This document shows positions 6,682-15,913 of a DNA stretch of 64,000 nt, piece by piece. Made by a program: the position numbers and the translations under genes. This stretch comes from JAUVXJ01 sp034411995. GTDB lineage: Bacteria; Chloroflexota; Anaerolineae; UBA7937; B3-Chlor. Where the stretch lies: positions 20,307-84,306 of the forward strand of contig DAOUME010000010.1 of the NCBI GenBank assembly GCA_034411995.1, read 5' to 3'. A model generated the notes under the pieces. It had not been told where the DNA came from. It worked only from the letters and a program-made list of their open reading frames with translations, and searched no databases. Position 1 is the first letter of the stretch. Each line of letters begins with the position of its first letter.

Positions 6682-9318
6682 ATGGCCGCGCCGCTCCTGA
6701 CGACCAAACTCCACGTCCCCTCCATACGGCCGGAACTGGTGGCTCGTCCGCGCCTCGTCGAACGGCTGAAAGAAGGCCTCCAGCGCAGGCTGACCCTCGT
6801 CTCGGCCCCGGCGGGCTACGGCAAGACCACCCTGGTCACCCACTGGCTGCACGAGGCCGGGCGGCCCTTCGTCTGGCTCACCCTGGAGACCAACGACAGC
6901 GATCCGGCCCGCTTCCTGGCTTATCTCGTGGCCGCCCTCAAGGGCATCGACCCCAGGTTAGGGCAGGCGGTCGAGCCGATGCTGGCCACGCCTCAACCCC
7001 CCCCGCCGGAGTCCATCCTCACCGCCTTGATCAACGACATCGCCACCCTCGAGGAGCCCTTCGCCCTCGTCCTGGACGATTACCACCTGATCAGCACATT
7101 GGCCATTCACGAGCGACTGGCCTTCCTGGTAGATCACCTGCCGGCCAGCATGCACCTGGTCATCGCCACCAGGGAGGACCCACCGTTGCCCCTTTCTCGC
7201 TGGCGGGCCCGCGGCCAGATGGTGGAGATGAGGCAGGTGGACCTCCAGTTCTCGCCCGAGGAGACCTCCGACTTCCTCTTGCGGGTGATGGGGTTGGAGC
7301 TCTCGTCCGATGACGTCGCCGCCCTCCATCAACGCACCGAGGGTTGGATCGCCGGGCTCCAGTTGACCGCTCTCTCCATGCAAGGCCGTGAAGACGTACA
7401 CCGGCTGGTGCAATCCTTCACCGGGAGTCATCGCTACATCCTGGACTACCTGATCGAAGAGGTCTTCCAGCAACAACCCTCTGAGTCGCAGGACTTCCTG
7501 CTGAGCACCTCGGTCCTGGAGCGCCTGTCCGTTCCCCTCTGCGACGCCCTCACCGAGCGGGACGACAGCGCCCAGATGCTGCGGGCCCTGGAGCAGGCCA
7601 ATCTCTTCCTCTTCCCTCTCGACGAGCCGCGGCAATGGTACCGCTACCACCACCTGTTCGCGGACCTCCTCCGCCACCGCCTGGCGATGGTCAGAGGCGA
7701 GGAGTTCGTGACCCTCTTGCACCGTAAGGCCAGCCGGTGGCACCAGGAGCACGGCTATCTCGGGGACGCCGTGGAGCACGCCCTCCAGGCCCACGACTGG
7801 CAGCGGACGGCAGCTCTCGTTTCCGAGGTGAGCGGATCGCTCCTCAAGGCCGGCGAGACCACCACCCTGCTGCGATGGTTCCAGGCCCTGCCGGAGGACG
7901 TGATCCTCGCCAATGCGCAGTATTGCTGCGATTACGGCTGGCCGCTGATCCTGACCGGCCAACTGGACGCCGCCGATCGGTACCTGGAGCGAGCCAGAGA
8001 AGCGGCGGACGATGATCCCGCCCTCCTCCACCAGATCGTGAGCGCACAGGTGCATATCGCCCGGACTCGGGGTGACGATAGCTGCACCATCGAGCTTTCA
8101 CGGCAGGTATTGCCGCTCCTCACCGATCAAGACCTGATCGAGCGCAGCGTGGTGATGCTCAACCTGGGCATCGCTCACTGCAACAGAGGGGACCTGCTGG
8201 AGTCTGAACAGACCCTGAAAGAGGCCCTCGAGGCCGCCGACTCGGTCGACAACACCTTCGTCAAGTTGGTGGCGCTCCATTTTCTGGGACGAGTGAAAGC
8301 GGCCCGAGGCAGGCTCCACAGAGCGGCTGCCCTCTACCAACAGGTGCTGAGCGAGGGAGAGCGGGGTGGCCCATCCCATCCCCTGGCCATCGCTCACCTC
8401 GACCTGGGCGGACTGCTGCACGAAGGGGACGACCTGGACGGCGCCAACCACCACCTCCAACGATGCCTGGAACTGGCCCGGCGCGGCGGCCACCTGGAGG
8501 CCCAGATCTCCGCGCACCGCTTTCTCGCCCTGCTCCGCCAGGCCCAGGGCAGAGGAACTGAAGCGCTCCAGTCCCTGGAGCGGGCCCACCAACTGGAGGG
8601 CGAGGCCAACCTTCCCCCGCAGGTGCGCGCCCGCAACGCCGCCTGTCACGTCCAGATCGCCCTGGCTCGTGGCGACCTGGCGACCGCCAGCCGCTGGGCC
8701 GCGGGAATGTGGGACGACGTCGATGCCTCCGCCTTCTATCCGGACCTCAACCTCGCCCGAGCCCGCCTGCTGATGGCGCAGGAGCGTAAGGAAGCGGCCA
8801 TGGAGTGGCTGGAGTCCTGCTACGAGATCGCCGCCCAGAAAGACATGACCTGGGGTATGGTTCGCGTGCGCATCCTGCAAGCCCTGGCCGCTCCCACGCC
8901 GGACGCCGCTTTGCCCTTCCTCGGGGAGGCGCTCACCCTGGCCGAGCCAGAAGGCCTGGTCCGGAGTTTCGTCGACGAAGGTCCGTCCCTGGCAGCTCTG
9001 CTGCGCCGCGCGGCCGAGCTAGGAGTGGCTCGCCGCTACGCTCAGAGGTTGCTGGCTGCCTTCCAGGCAGACGCGCTCCGAAAGACGGGCGCCAAGGCCC
9101 CTGCGCCCCCTCAGCCGCTCATCGAACCCCTGAGCGAGCGCGAGCTGGAGGTCCTGAGGCTCGCGGCGGACGGCCTCACCAACCAGGAGATCGCCCGGGC
9201 GTTGTACGTCTCCATCAACACCGTCAAGACCCACCTCAGAAACATCTACGGCAAGCTGGGCGTCACCAATCGGCGCGAGGCCGCCGCCAGGGCAACGACC
9301 TTCGGACTCATCGAATAG
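6682..9318 (+). CDS. LuxR-family MalT/LAL-type ATP-dependent transcriptional activator
   Basis: This 878-residue regulator has the STAND architecture. The N-terminus is a typical LAL start (LLTTKLHVP); Walker A is APAGYGKTT at 42-50 and Walker B LVLDD at about 129-133. A TPR-like helical sensor domain covers roughly residues 380-790. A LuxR helix-turn-helix occupies the last 65 residues (LSERELEVLRLAADGLTNQE, then INTVKTHLRNIYGKLGV). In MalT, ATP and an inducer drive oligomerisation and promoter activation; here the inducer is unknown. Such genes are very abundant in Chloroflexota. No overlapping partner exists, so it could act on the downstream membrane/Lnt genes or elsewhere. Confidence 0.95.
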   Translation: MAAPLLTTKLHVPSIRPELVARPRLVERLKEGLQRRLTLVSAPAGYGKTTLVTHWLHEAGRPFVWLTLETNDSDPARFLAYLVAALKGIDPRLGQAVEPMLATPQPPPPESILTALINDIATLEEPFALVLDDYHLISTLAIHERLAFLVDHLPASMHLVIATREDPPLPLSRWRARGQMVEMRQVDLQFSPEETSDFLLRVMGLELSSDDVAALHQRTEGWIAGLQLTALSMQGREDVHRLVQSFTGSHRYILDYLIEEVFQQQPSESQDFLLSTSVLERLSVPLCDALTERDDSAQMLRALEQANLFLFPLDEPRQWYRYHHLFADLLRHRLAMVRGEEFVTLLHRKASRWHQEHGYLGDAVEHALQAHDWQRTAALVSEVSGSLLKAGETTTLLRWFQALPEDVILANAQYCCDYGWPLILTGQLDAADRYLERAREAADDDPALLHQIVSAQVHIARTRGDDSCTIELSRQVLPLLTDQDLIERSVVMLNLGIAHCNRGDLLESEQTLKEALEAADSVDNTFVKLVALHFLGRVKAARGRLHRAAALYQQVLSEGERGGPSHPLAIAHLDLGGLLHEGDDLDGANHHLQRCLELARRGGHLEAQISAHRFLALLRQAQGRGTEALQSLERAHQLEGEANLPPQVRARNAACHVQIALARGDLATASRWAAGMWDDVDASAFYPDLNLARARLLMAQERKEAAMEWLESCYEIAAQKDMTWGMVRVRILQALAAPTPDAALPFLGEALTLAEPEGLVRSFVDEGPSLAALLRRAAELGVARRYAQRLLAAFQADALRKTGAKAPAPPQPLIEPLSERELEVLRLAADGLTNQEIARALYVSINTVKTHLRNIYGKLGVTNRREAAARATTFGLIE

Positions 9319-9362
9319 CCCTCCCTCCCCGGTCTCCCATCACCCTCTCCGATCACCCTCCA

Positions 9363-9381
9363 ATCACCCGTTTCGGGTGAT
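9363..9381 (+). terminator. Hairpin after the LAL regulator gene
   Basis: ATCACCCG and CGGGTGAT pair perfectly around a TTT loop, about 45 bases past the stop. There is no T-run, so its termination strength is uncertain. ATCACCC is repeated three times just upstream. Confidence 0.45.
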
Positions 9382-9501
9382 GACATGGCCCCAGGATTCT
9401 ATCATACTGAATCCAGAAAGCAGCCACCATGACCCTCCCCACGATGGGCTGAAACGATGGCCTTTCCAGGTCAGACTCAAATCAAGAGGAGGAGTGAACC
9501 A

Positions 9502-10095
9502 ATGAACAAGTCGCAACTGATCGCAGGGATCATCTTGCTGGCCGTGGCCGCGTTGCTGGCAGTGCTGACCATCGCCCTGCCGGAAAGCAAGATGGTCTTC
9601 ATGGTGGGCGACACCAATCTGCCCCTTTTCCCGGCCATGATCCTGGGAATACTGGGCGTGGTGTTGCTCGTCACCGCCAGGCAGAGTGAAGGAGCTGAGG
9701 TCACGGCCGCCGCTGAAGGGAAGCAGGCCGAGCAAGCCCCACTGAGTGAGAAGGCCCTCCTGAACAAGCGCCTGGAAACGATTGGGTGGGGGTTGTTCCT
9801 GATCATGCTGGGCGGGTTCGCCCTGGTGCCCTACCAGGTGGTCCCCAAGGGGTTGTGGTCCATCGGCGTGGGCGTGATCATGCTCGGGTTGAACGCCGCC
9901 CGCTACTACTTCAAGATCAAGATGAGCGGTTTTACCACCTTCCTGGGCATCATTTCCCTGGTCAGCGGGGTGACGCAGTTGCTGGGGGTGCATACCCTCG
10001 ACGGAGCGATCCTGCTCATCATCCTCGGTGCCTACCTGATCGTCAAGCCGTGGTTCGACCAGCGGCAGCTCTTCGGCAAGGCCGAGGAAAGCTGA
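9502..10095 (+). CDS. Multi-pass membrane protein, function unknown
   Basis: This 197-residue protein has about six predicted membrane helices: residues 5-23, 33-55, 92-110, 113-133, 142-160 and 164-178. A charged loop (residues about 57-88, rich in Glu, Ala and Lys) lies between helices two and three. No motif identifies a family. The ATG at 9502 follows AGAGGAGGAG at ideal spacing; the frame is open from 9457, but that part has no ribosome binding site. It lies about 100 bases upstream of the Lnt-like gene in the same direction and may share its transcript. Confidence 0.8.
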   Translation: MNKSQLIAGIILLAVAALLAVLTIALPESKMVFMVGDTNLPLFPAMILGILGVVLLVTARQSEGAEVTAAAEGKQAEQAPLSEKALLNKRLETIGWGLFLIMLGGFALVPYQVVPKGLWSIGVGVIMLGLNAARYYFKIKMSGFTTFLGIISLVSGVTQLLGVHTLDGAILLIILGAYLIVKPWFDQRQLFGKAEES

Positions 10096-10196
10096 ACTAG
10101 ACTGCCCGTGAAGACGAATCTGGCCCCCAGGGCTTTTCACAGCGATGGGCGCGCGCCCAGTGCCCGCCGGGCCCACGGAGCTAGGGAGGAGTAGAC

Positions 10197-11732
10197 ATGT
10201 CAGAGCAAAGAGTGACTATCACCAAACAGTCGGACCGCTGGTCGTACCTGTGGTTCGTGATCGGAGCTGTGTTGTCACTGTTTTCCACCGGGCAGTGGGC
10301 CATACCCCTGGTCTCCTGGATACAGCCCATCTTCTTCGTCCGCTTCGTGCGCACGCAGAGAGTGTGGCTGGGGGTCCTCCTGGTCTGGCTGGCGACTTTC
10401 GTAACCGGCTCCATAGGCTGGTGGAACATACTGGGGTACGGGGTGCCGCTGCCCTTTTTCATCGTCACCATCGGCATCAACACCCTCCTCATCGCCGGGG
10501 TGGCGTACCTGGCGTACAGGCTGCTGGCACCTCGACTGGGGGGCTTTGCCGCCACTCTGGTCTTCCCCCTGGCCACCACGGCGCTGGACTTCCTGGGCAT
10601 GACCGCCAACCCCATGGGCAGTTTTGGAGCGCAGGCCTACACCCAGTATGGCAGCCTGACCTTCATGCAACTGCTTTCGGTTACCGGGATGTGGGGCATC
10701 ACCTTCCTGGTCGGCTGGTTCGCCACCGTGGTCAACTACGCGTGGGAGCGGTCCTTCTCCTGGCCCCAGATTCGCCGTGGTCTCGCCATCTTCGCCTGCG
10801 TTTTGCTGGCGGTAATGGCCTACGGCAGTATCCGCCTGGCTTACTTCCAGCCAGCGGCAGGCACGGTCCGGGTGGCGGCCTTCACCGCGGTCGACTTCCG
10901 CGAGAAGCAGGACGAGCTCTTCCAGACCAGGGGCACGGATTGGGAGGCTTTTCTCCGACTGGCGGCGGAGAGGTATGACCCTTACTTCGAGACCACCAGC
11001 CGTGAAGCCCAGGCCGGGGCCAAGATCGTACTCTGGCCCGAAATGGCACTGCAAGTGGCCGCAGACGACGAGCCAGCGCTGATCGCCCGGGGACAGGAAG
11101 TGTCCCGCCAGGAAGGGATCTACCTGGCGATGTCCTGGATGAAACTCTACGAGGAGGACCGCCCGAGCCAGGTCAAGCTGGTCATCACCGATCCGGCTGG
11201 AGACGTGGTGCTGGAGCACGTCAAGTATGGCGGGGCCATGATCGAGGGGTTTGAACCGGGCGATGGCATACTGCGCACTGTAGAAACTCCCTATGGGACG
11301 TTGTCCGGCCTCATCTGCTGGGATACTGACTTTCCCGTCACTGTCAGCCAGGCGGGTCGCAATGGCACCGACATCCTCCTCTCGCCCAGCCTCGAGTTTC
11401 GCGCCGCCGACCCCATGCACGCCCAGATGGCGGTCTTTCGGGCCATCGAGAATGGCGTCTCCATGGTGCGCCAAGCCGACAACGGTCTCTCAGTGGTCAC
11501 GGACCCCTACGGACGGACACTGGCCGCCATGGACCACTTCACCGCCAGCGAGCGGGTGATGGTGGCTCAGGTGCCTACCCAAGGGATCTTTACCATCTAC
11601 TCCGTGATCGGCGATCTCTTCGGCTGGCTCGCGGTCGTCGGTTTCGTGGCTATGGTGGCCTGGGGTGTGATCCGGTCGCTCAGGCTCAGGCGGGCCCGAA
11701 AGGCGCAGGCGCAAGGCCAACGAGTCTCCTGA
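10197..11732 (+). CDS. Apolipoprotein N-acyltransferase-like membrane nitrilase (Lnt family)
   Basis: The 511-residue protein has about six N-terminal membrane helices (to residue ~218), a nitrilase-fold domain (about 223-475) and a C-terminal helix, the layout of Lnt. The catalytic triad is present: E282 in LWPEMAL, K343 in HVKYGG and C374 in GLICWDTDFP. Lnt transfers a third acyl chain to the N-terminal cysteine of lipoproteins, and the window encodes many lipoproteins that could be substrates. Its presence in a presumed monoderm phylum is notable; a related carbon-nitrogen hydrolase role is the alternative. GGAGGAG precedes the ATG. Confidence 0.88.
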   Translation: MSEQRVTITKQSDRWSYLWFVIGAVLSLFSTGQWAIPLVSWIQPIFFVRFVRTQRVWLGVLLVWLATFVTGSIGWWNILGYGVPLPFFIVTIGINTLLIAGVAYLAYRLLAPRLGGFAATLVFPLATTALDFLGMTANPMGSFGAQAYTQYGSLTFMQLLSVTGMWGITFLVGWFATVVNYAWERSFSWPQIRRGLAIFACVLLAVMAYGSIRLAYFQPAAGTVRVAAFTAVDFREKQDELFQTRGTDWEAFLRLAAERYDPYFETTSREAQAGAKIVLWPEMALQVAADDEPALIARGQEVSRQEGIYLAMSWMKLYEEDRPSQVKLVITDPAGDVVLEHVKYGGAMIEGFEPGDGILRTVETPYGTLSGLICWDTDFPVTVSQAGRNGTDILLSPSLEFRAADPMHAQMAVFRAIENGVSMVRQADNGLSVVTDPYGRTLAAMDHFTASERVMVAQVPTQGIFTIYSVIGDLFGWLAVVGFVAMVAWGVIRSLRLRRARKAQAQGQRVS

Positions 11733-11766
11733 CCCACGGTCAGACTTCCATGACGGGAGATGCCCC

Positions 11767-11976
11767 ATGCAGAGAGTCGAGATCAGAATCAGGGGCCACA
11801 TCGACGAGCACTGGTCCGACTGGTTCGAAAACTTGACCATCACGCACACAGAGCAGGGAGAGACGATCTTGAACGGGCTCGTGGTCGATCAGGCAGCGCT
11901 CCACGGCCTGCTGGCGAAGCTTCGGGACCTCGGCCTGTCCATCCTCTCCGTCAACGCGATGGAGACCGAACCGTAG
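11767..11976 (+). CDS. Small conserved hypothetical protein
   Basis: This 69-residue protein (starting MQRVEIRIRGHIDEHWSDWF, ending with an LRDLGLSILSVNAME-type helix and strand) fits a small soluble alpha/beta protein that I recall as recurrent in Chloroflexota, with the pattern RIxGHIDxxWSDWF and DQAALHGLLxKxRDLGL. The function is unknown. The GGGAGA upstream and the strong terminator after it support the call. It follows the Lnt-like gene by 34 bases and is probably the last gene of that operon. Confidence 0.85.
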   Translation: MQRVEIRIRGHIDEHWSDWFENLTITHTEQGETILNGLVVDQAALHGLLAKLRDLGLSILSVNAMETEP

Positions 11977-12092
11977 GCAGGGGGAAGGTGTTGAAGGAGG
12001 ACGGACAGCGCTCGAGCGGTCAGCGATGACGTCGCTGAGGAACCAGAAACGAACAAGCGGCGTCTGCATCACCGGCGTTCTGGCAGTCGTGC

Positions 12093-12147
12093 TGGTCTCG
12101 ATCTGGCCCGCTGCGTGAATCAGATCGAGACCAACTACTTTTCTCTG
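12093..12147 (+). terminator. Strong Rho-independent terminator
   Basis: TGGTCTCGATCTG and CAGATCGAGACCA form a perfect 13-bp stem with a 15-base loop, followed by ACTACTTTTCTC. It ends the transcript of the Lnt-like and 69-residue protein genes. Confidence 0.8.
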
Positions 12148-12236
12148 CTGATCGTGTCCGTGGGGACAGCCGCGATCTCCATGCGTGGAAACAAAAGCCC
12201 AGGCCTCCCTGCCAGAGGCCACACCGCAGACGCGCA

Positions 12237-12515
12237 TTACCGCCCGGCGATGATCTGCTCCGCCTCGATCAGGGCCAGTTTTCTCTCCAGCTCCGACCGG
12301 GCCGCGTCCAGGTCATCCAACAGACGGGCTATTGCGGTCAGCGACCGGACCATCTCCTGGCTCGTCCCTCTTGGCAGATCACCGAGAAGAGGGGCGAGTT
12401 CCTCAAGCATCTCCGCAAAGTAGTCCTGCTCTGTCAGTGCCCTTTCCCTCCATGCTGCGACAGTTCTGCCGGATGTCGGATGGGGCTCTTGTGTCTCGCC
12501 AATCGCTGCCCTCAC
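12237..12515 (-). CDS. Small hypothetical protein, last gene of the SPFH operon
   Basis: This 92-residue soluble, Glu/Leu/Arg-rich protein is predicted to be helical (from about residue 20: WRERALTEQDYFAEMLEELA, then LLDDLDAARSELERKLALIE). It may form a coiled coil. The family is not recognised. The GTG start lies 12 bases after the stop of the SPFH gene, and the weak upstream GAAG suggests translational coupling. The position suggests a role with the NfeD/SPFH membrane complex, which is inference only. Confidence 0.65.
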   Translation of the reverse strand: MRAAIGETQEPHPTSGRTVAAWRERALTEQDYFAEMLEELAPLLGDLPRGTSQEMVRSLTAIARLLDDLDAARSELERKLALIEAEQIIAGR

Positions 12516-12527
12516 CCAGCTTCGATG

Positions 12528-14270
12528 TCACCCCTCGTCGCCTTCGGCCTTCGAAGCCTCGGGTGCCCCGGCTTCTTCCCCGTCCTCAGGCGTGGATTCC
12601 TCGTTCTCATCGAGTGCGGTCTCTGCGTCGGCTTCCGGCTCCACCTCCACCTCGGTCTCAGCCTCATCCGCCTTCGCCTCAGCAATCTTGGCCGCGACCT
12701 TCTCTCTGATGGCTTCTTGCTGCTCCGGAGCTACTTCCACGCCTCGCTTCTCAGCCTCCTCCACGATCCACGCAGCCACCAGGTCATCTATCGGTCCGCC
12801 CAGCAGCGCTGCCGTCCCCTGCAGGAATTTGAACAGCGTATTGGGCAAGGTGTCCAGGAACCGTTCGACCGCCCCCTCTACCCCCTCACCCCGCGCACCG
12901 GGGCCACCGATCTCGATGAGGCGGATCTGCTCGATGTTAGCGAAGGCCTCGCCGAAGGCCAAAGCTACGTCGGGCACCTTCTCCAGCAGCGCCTGCCCCA
13001 GCACCAGTCGCAAGGCGCCCGTCTTGTAGGCGTTCAACGCCTCGGCCAGTTGCCGTCTACCTTCGGCCTCGGCCAGGAGCTGCGCCTTGGTCACGTCCGC
13101 TCCCGCCAGACCCCGGGCTTTGTTCGCCGCGGCCTCAGCCTCACCCGTCTTCCGGCCCACGTCAGCCTCGGCGAAACCCGTGGCCCTGATCGCCGAGGCC
13201 TCCTGTTCGGCCCGATAGAGAGACGCATCGGCGGGGCGGCGCTCCTCGGCATCCAGTTCCTTGTCCCTGCGCTCAGCGGCCGCCTGGGCTGCGCCCGCCT
13301 TCCGCTCCTCCAGCGTCTTATCCTGCTCGGCCAGAGAAATCGCCTCGGCCCGCTCCGCGACCGCCCGTTCCCGGGATACCTCCGCATCGTACTGGGCCTT
13401 GGCCACGTTGGCCTCTTTGGTGTATCCCGCTTTAGCCTTTTCCGCCTCCTGCTCCTTCTCGGTGGCCTCCTGATCCGCCTGCGCCTCCGCTCTCCTGGCG
13501 TCGCGCAGCTTGGCCGCTATCTCAGGCCGGCCCAGGGCCTCCAGATAGCCCTTCTCATCGCTGATCTCCTTGATGGCAAAGGAGACGATCTGAAGACCCA
13601 TGCCCGCCAGGTCGTCCACCGCCACCTCCAGGACCCTCTGGGCAAAGGCCTCCCGGTCCTTGTACACCTCCTCCACCGTCATCAGGCCGATGATGGCGCG
13701 GAGGTGGCCCTGGAGCGTCTGGATGGCCACGTACTGGATGTCCTCAGGAGTCTTGTCCAGAAGCTGCTCTGCCGCGGTAGCGATAGAGGTGTCGTCGCTG
13801 CCGATCTTGATCTGGGCGATGCCGTCCACGGTGATGGGAACCGCGTTGCTGCTCAGCACGTTGTGCACCGCTACGTCGAGAGTGATCAGGCTGAGATCGA
13901 GCTCTTTCACCTCGTGCACGAAGGGCAAGACGATAGTCATGCCGCCCTTGACGATCTTGTAGCTGACTGTGATCTGCTCGGTCTCCGTCTCCACCTCCCA
14001 CTCTTGTTCGTGGTTGACGGCGGGGCGGTCCGCAGGCTCGGAAGATTCGTCCCTCCTGGCCTTGAGCCTCTTCACGCGGCGGATGACCGTGACCTTGGTC
14101 CGCGTGCGCACACCGTACACCAGCAGGGCCCTGTTGGGAGGGACCTTCCTGATGAAGCGTAGGACCCTGGCCACAGCCATGAAGAAGACCACGATCAGGA
14201 CGAGGATGGCCACGCCGACCAGCAGGGTGCCGCCCCCCAACAAGCCCAGGATACCCTCGAAGATGCCCAC
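12528..14270 (-). CDS. SPFH/flotillin-like membrane protein (YqiK/FloT type)
   Basis: The 580-residue product begins with a membrane helix (residues about 8-30, LLGGGTLLVGVAILVLIVVF), followed by an SPFH/PHB domain (about 35-270) with flotillin-type segments such as VPPNRALLVYGVRTRTK and IVKGGMTIVLPFVHEVKELD. A long Ala/Glu/Lys-rich coiled coil with EA repeats (about 270-420) and an acidic disordered tail follow. Flotillins scaffold ordered membrane microdomains. The GTG at 14270 is chosen because GGGAGG precedes it; the longer frame runs into the upstream gene. The gene follows the NfeD-like gene by 32 bases, the classic NfeD-flotillin pairing. Confidence 0.92.
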   Translation of the reverse strand: MGIFEGILGLLGGGTLLVGVAILVLIVVFFMAVARVLRFIRKVPPNRALLVYGVRTRTKVTVIRRVKRLKARRDESSEPADRPAVNHEQEWEVETETEQITVSYKIVKGGMTIVLPFVHEVKELDLSLITLDVAVHNVLSSNAVPITVDGIAQIKIGSDDTSIATAAEQLLDKTPEDIQYVAIQTLQGHLRAIIGLMTVEEVYKDREAFAQRVLEVAVDDLAGMGLQIVSFAIKEISDEKGYLEALGRPEIAAKLRDARRAEAQADQEATEKEQEAEKAKAGYTKEANVAKAQYDAEVSRERAVAERAEAISLAEQDKTLEERKAGAAQAAAERRDKELDAEERRPADASLYRAEQEASAIRATGFAEADVGRKTGEAEAAANKARGLAGADVTKAQLLAEAEGRRQLAEALNAYKTGALRLVLGQALLEKVPDVALAFGEAFANIEQIRLIEIGGPGARGEGVEGAVERFLDTLPNTLFKFLQGTAALLGGPIDDLVAAWIVEEAEKRGVEVAPEQQEAIREKVAAKIAEAKADEAETEVEVEPEADAETALDENEESTPEDGEEAGAPEASKAEGDEG

Positions 14271-14302
14271 TTCCAGTACCTCCCTTTGCCGCCGCTCCCT
14301 AC

Positions 14303-14944
14303 TTACAACCTGCCGACCACCACCATCCCGCCCTCCATGCTCAGCACCTCGACCTCCACGTGAGCGGGGATGGGAGAGCCGTCCGCGGATCGAGCCGGGA
14401 CGTTCATCCTCTGGCCCTTGACCACCAGGGCCACCTGGCCCGGCTTGCCCTGTGGTATGGGTATGATCACCCGGCCCACCAGGCCCAGATAGTCCGGGGC
14501 CTGGATAGACGTAGAACGCTGCTCGCCGTACAGAAAGCGGAGAAAGAGCCACATCGCGCTTCCCGTGACCAGGGCCACGCCGCTGGCGGGGACCAGACTG
14601 ACCCCATCCGGCATCCCCAGGCCCTTGCCGATCAGTCCCCCTGCGCCGAACCCCACGCCGAACATGGCCACGGTTCGCAACGAGAAGGGACTGGGGCCCT
14701 CCACCTCGTGCTCCAGCCCAATCTCGGGCAGCTCGATGTGGCCCGCGTCGGCGGCCTCGGCGCCTCCCAGGGCACCTTCCAGGGCATCGCCCAGGCTGCC
14801 CAGGGCCTCGGCCAGACTGTCGCTGACCCCTTCCACGGCATGGCCGACGTCCTCGCCGAAGTCCACCAGCTCACCGACGACGAAGGTGACGGCGATGTAG
14901 CCACCCCCGAGAATGAGCAAAGAGAGATAGAAGCAGGTCAGCAT
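14303..14944 (-). CDS. NfeD-like membrane protein with C-terminal OB fold
   Basis: The 213-residue protein has an N-terminal membrane helix (FYLSLLILGGGYIAVTFVVG), an acidic segment, two further helices near residues 90-135, and a C-terminal beta-rich OB-type domain (LVGRVIIPIPQGKPGQVALV onward). NfeD-class proteins associate with SPFH proteins, and this gene precedes one. The ATG is preceded by AGGTGGGGGA, and a promoter lies at 15018-15046. The central acidic loop (AEALGSLGDALEGALGGAE) is longer than in short NfeD1b proteins. Confidence 0.88.
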   Translation of the reverse strand: MLTCFYLSLLILGGGYIAVTFVVGELVDFGEDVGHAVEGVSDSLAEALGSLGDALEGALGGAEAADAGHIELPEIGLEHEVEGPSPFSLRTVAMFGVGFGAGGLIGKGLGMPDGVSLVPASGVALVTGSAMWLFLRFLYGEQRSTSIQAPDYLGLVGRVIIPIPQGKPGQVALVVKGQRMNVPARSADGSPIPAHVEVEVLSMEGGMVVVGRL

Positions 14945-15017
14945 TCCCCCACCTGCCCGGCTCCTAAACCAGCAGCGTTCAGTGAGCGGCCAAGCACGAC
15001 TGACAAATCATGGCCGG

Positions 15018-15046
15018 ATTATAGCATGAGGCGGCGCTGGTGTCGA
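15018..15046 (-). promoter_or_regulatory. Promoter of the NfeD/SPFH operon
   Basis: Minus strand TCGACA (15041-15046), 17-base spacer and TATAAT (15018-15023). The predicted leader before the ATG at 14944 is about 67 bases. Confidence 0.75.
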
Positions 15047-15066
15047 GGTTGGCTGCTAGAGAGGAG

Positions 15067-15092
15067 AAAAGGACCGCGCTTTGAAGCGGGCC
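15067..15092 (-). terminator. Rho-independent terminator
   Basis: On the minus strand GGGCC-CGCT-TCAA-AGCG-(C)GGTCC forms a stable hairpin running into TTTTCTCC. It lies about 75 bases after the stop at 15167 and just before the next promoter, insulating the two units. Confidence 0.7.
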
Positions 15093-15166
15093 CTCGCTGG
15101 CAACCAGGTTGTACGAGCGCTGCGTTGGGAGCTACACACTGCAAGCCGAGTCTCGAAACGAGACCG

Positions 15167-15745
15167 CTATGGCACGTCCATCGACTCGGCCACGCGAAGC
15201 AACTCCACCAGAGAATGGTCGTATGAGTACACGGCAGTGACGAGGGGACCGACCTGCCATTCGACCACACCGGGTCTGCCCACCCGCGGATCTGCCCCGA
15301 CCCCGCCGTGACCACTCACCTCCACAGGCTGGAAGCCCTCGGGCCGCGCGCGGAAGGGGGACTCCCAGCTCCACGCCATTCCTCCATAGCGGAGGATAAC
15401 GTAGACGCCATTCTCGTAAACCAGGGCCGCCTGCCTGTACGGGAGAGGATCGTCCATCCCGGAAGCGTAGACCTCTCTCAGTGTTGCCCCTTCCGGCATG
15501 TAACTGGGCAGGGGAATCGGAAAAAGCGTGCGGGCGCGCGCCTCATCCAGGCTGACTCTGTCGCCAGGAATGGGACCCTCCCAGGGCAGGAGCCCACCGT
15601 GGCCCTCACGCATGACCGCATGAGGAAGCCAGATCTCGCGCAAGAAGAAGCTCCCCTCTCCAGGTGACATCTTGATTCTGGCCAGCGCCAGCGCAGCCAG
15701 GACAACCACAGCACCTACAATGAGCATGACGCCTTTTCTGCTCAT
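15167..15745 (-). CDS. Membrane-anchored extracytoplasmic protein, unknown function
   Basis: This 192-residue protein has one N-terminal membrane helix (GVMLIVGAVVVLAALALARI) and an exported domain. The segment LDEARARTLFPIPLPSYMPE and the strands that follow (YENGVYVILRYGG; VEWQVGPLVTAVYSYDHSLV) resemble DUF4367-type domains of membrane-associated proteins, in which a LDEA..LxFPlPxPxYLPEG motif is common. That assignment is from memory and tentative. GGGGAGACGAG precedes the ATG. Its neighbours are also exported proteins, all on the minus strand, and a terminator follows it. Confidence 0.8.
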   Translation of the reverse strand: MSRKGVMLIVGAVVVLAALALARIKMSPGEGSFFLREIWLPHAVMREGHGGLLPWEGPIPGDRVSLDEARARTLFPIPLPSYMPEGATLREVYASGMDDPLPYRQAALVYENGVYVILRYGGMAWSWESPFRARPEGFQPVEVSGHGGVGADPRVGRPGVVEWQVGPLVTAVYSYDHSLVELLRVAESMDVP

Positions 15746-15913
15746 CTCGTCTCCCCGAGCCTACCAGGGGTGCGCAAGCACCCGACAGGACTCCTCCAGG
15801 GTGGTGCCCAAGACGTATACTTCTTCATTCACGTCAGTTTCTGCAAAGGGCGATCGGCTACACTTACGCGGCTCCAGAGGGGGTCACAAACACTGCTTTG
15901 CTCGCTAACCAAG

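Noticed and set aside
6958..8055. 365-codon minus-strand frame inside the LAL regulator
   Set aside because: Antisense shadow with no start signal; the sense frame has clear ATPase and LuxR motifs.
12480..14162. 560-codon plus-strand frame opposite the SPFH gene
   Set aside because: A shadow made possible by the Glu/Ala/Lys coiled coil; residue composition is unnatural.
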